This document shows, piece by piece, positions 5,668 through 5,753 of a stretch of 5,753 bases of DNA (positions are counted from its first letter, which is position 1; every line of letters begins with the position of its first letter). The notes under the pieces are model-generated. The model had not been told where the DNA came from. It was given only the letters and a program-made list of their open reading frames with translations, and searched no databases. This DNA is from Alphaproteobacteria bacterium. Its GTDB lineage: Bacteria; Pseudomonadota; Alphaproteobacteria; Rhodobacterales; Rhodobacteraceae. The translations under genes and the position numbers were made by a program. The stretch covers positions 1 through 5,753 of the forward strand of contig JAUIBJ010000261.1 in NCBI GenBank assembly GCA_030428025.1, given 5' to 3'.

Positions 5668-5753
5668 TCTGGACCTCCTGTTCGTAAAGGGTGCTGAACT
5701 CGGTGAGCCAGGCCGCCGCGCGCCGCATGGGCGCAATCTCCACAGCGTGGCGT
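5645..5753 (-). CDS. C-terminal end of an unidentified gene entering from the right edge
   Basis: The frame is open from the right edge to a TGA at 5645-5647 and encodes 35 residues (HAVEIAPMRRAAAWLTEFST, then LYEQEVQNGTDATE). Codons are strongly G/C-ending and the peptide looks like a natural amphipathic helix with an acidic tail. It overlaps the next gene's start at 5667 by 23 bases and would carry that gene's AGGAGG. Another frame is also open here, giving a Cys/Arg/Gly-rich peptide that looks less natural. Too little is visible to name it. Confidence 0.5.
   Translation of the reverse strand, partial: RHAVEIAPMRRAAAWLTEFSTLYEQEVQNGTDATE
5674..5679 (-). promoter_or_regulatory. Perfect ribosome binding site deciding the start at 5667
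   Basis: AGGAGG on the minus strand is 6 bases before ATG 5667, the strongest site in the window. It selects this start over in-frame codons further upstream and over ATG 5658. Confidence 0.8.

Overview
The window is a GC-rich, tightly packed block of genes all reading on the minus strand, right to left. It looks like part of the early DNA replication and recombination module of a temperate bacteriophage or prophage. The host is probably an alphaproteobacterium of the Rhodobacterales type. That is inferred from the base composition, from codon usage dominated by G or C at the third position, from recognisable protein families, and from a marked scarcity of GANTC sites. No strain or phage can be named from sequence alone.

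Layout in transcription order. (1) The tail of an unidentified gene runs in from the right edge (5645-5753). (2) An unidentified 164-residue protein (5173-5667) and (3) a small helical 67-residue protein (4973-5176) follow. (4) Next are a RecA-fold P-loop ATPase of the Sak4/AAA_24 type (4227-4973) and (5) a DUF669 protein, probably a single-strand DNA binding protein (3708-4205). (6) A 65-base gap contains an 8-bp GC-only inverted repeat. (7) It is followed by a 120-residue helical protein of unknown role (3280-3642). (8) A PD-(D/E)XK nuclease of the Cas4/RecB type has an iron-sulfur cysteine set plus an extra Cys/His cluster (2276-3280). (9) An SF2 DEAH helicase carries a zinc ribbon (546-2282). 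(10) A small zinc-cluster protein resembling DUF6511 (325-711) overlaps the helicase end by 166 bases. (11) The first 108 residues of a bifunctional primase-polymerase (1-325) run off the left edge.

Almost every junction is a stop/start overlap (ATGA, TGATG or ATGCTGA), and most genes have a clear Shine-Dalgarno sequence about 7 bases before the start. This fits one polycistronic message with translational coupling. No promoter, terminator, tRNA, CRISPR array, insertion sequence or attachment site is visible.

Working model (inference): the primase-polymerase and the SF2 helicase start and drive copying of the phage DNA. The nuclease, the Sak4-like ATPase and the DUF669 protein form a recombination set, with resection, annealing or strand exchange, and single-strand protection. 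The gene families are known, and I see no wholly new system. The points most worth a second look are the near absence of GANTC, the odd helicase/DUF6511 overlap that a single-base contraction would explain, and the uncharacterised small proteins embedded in the module.
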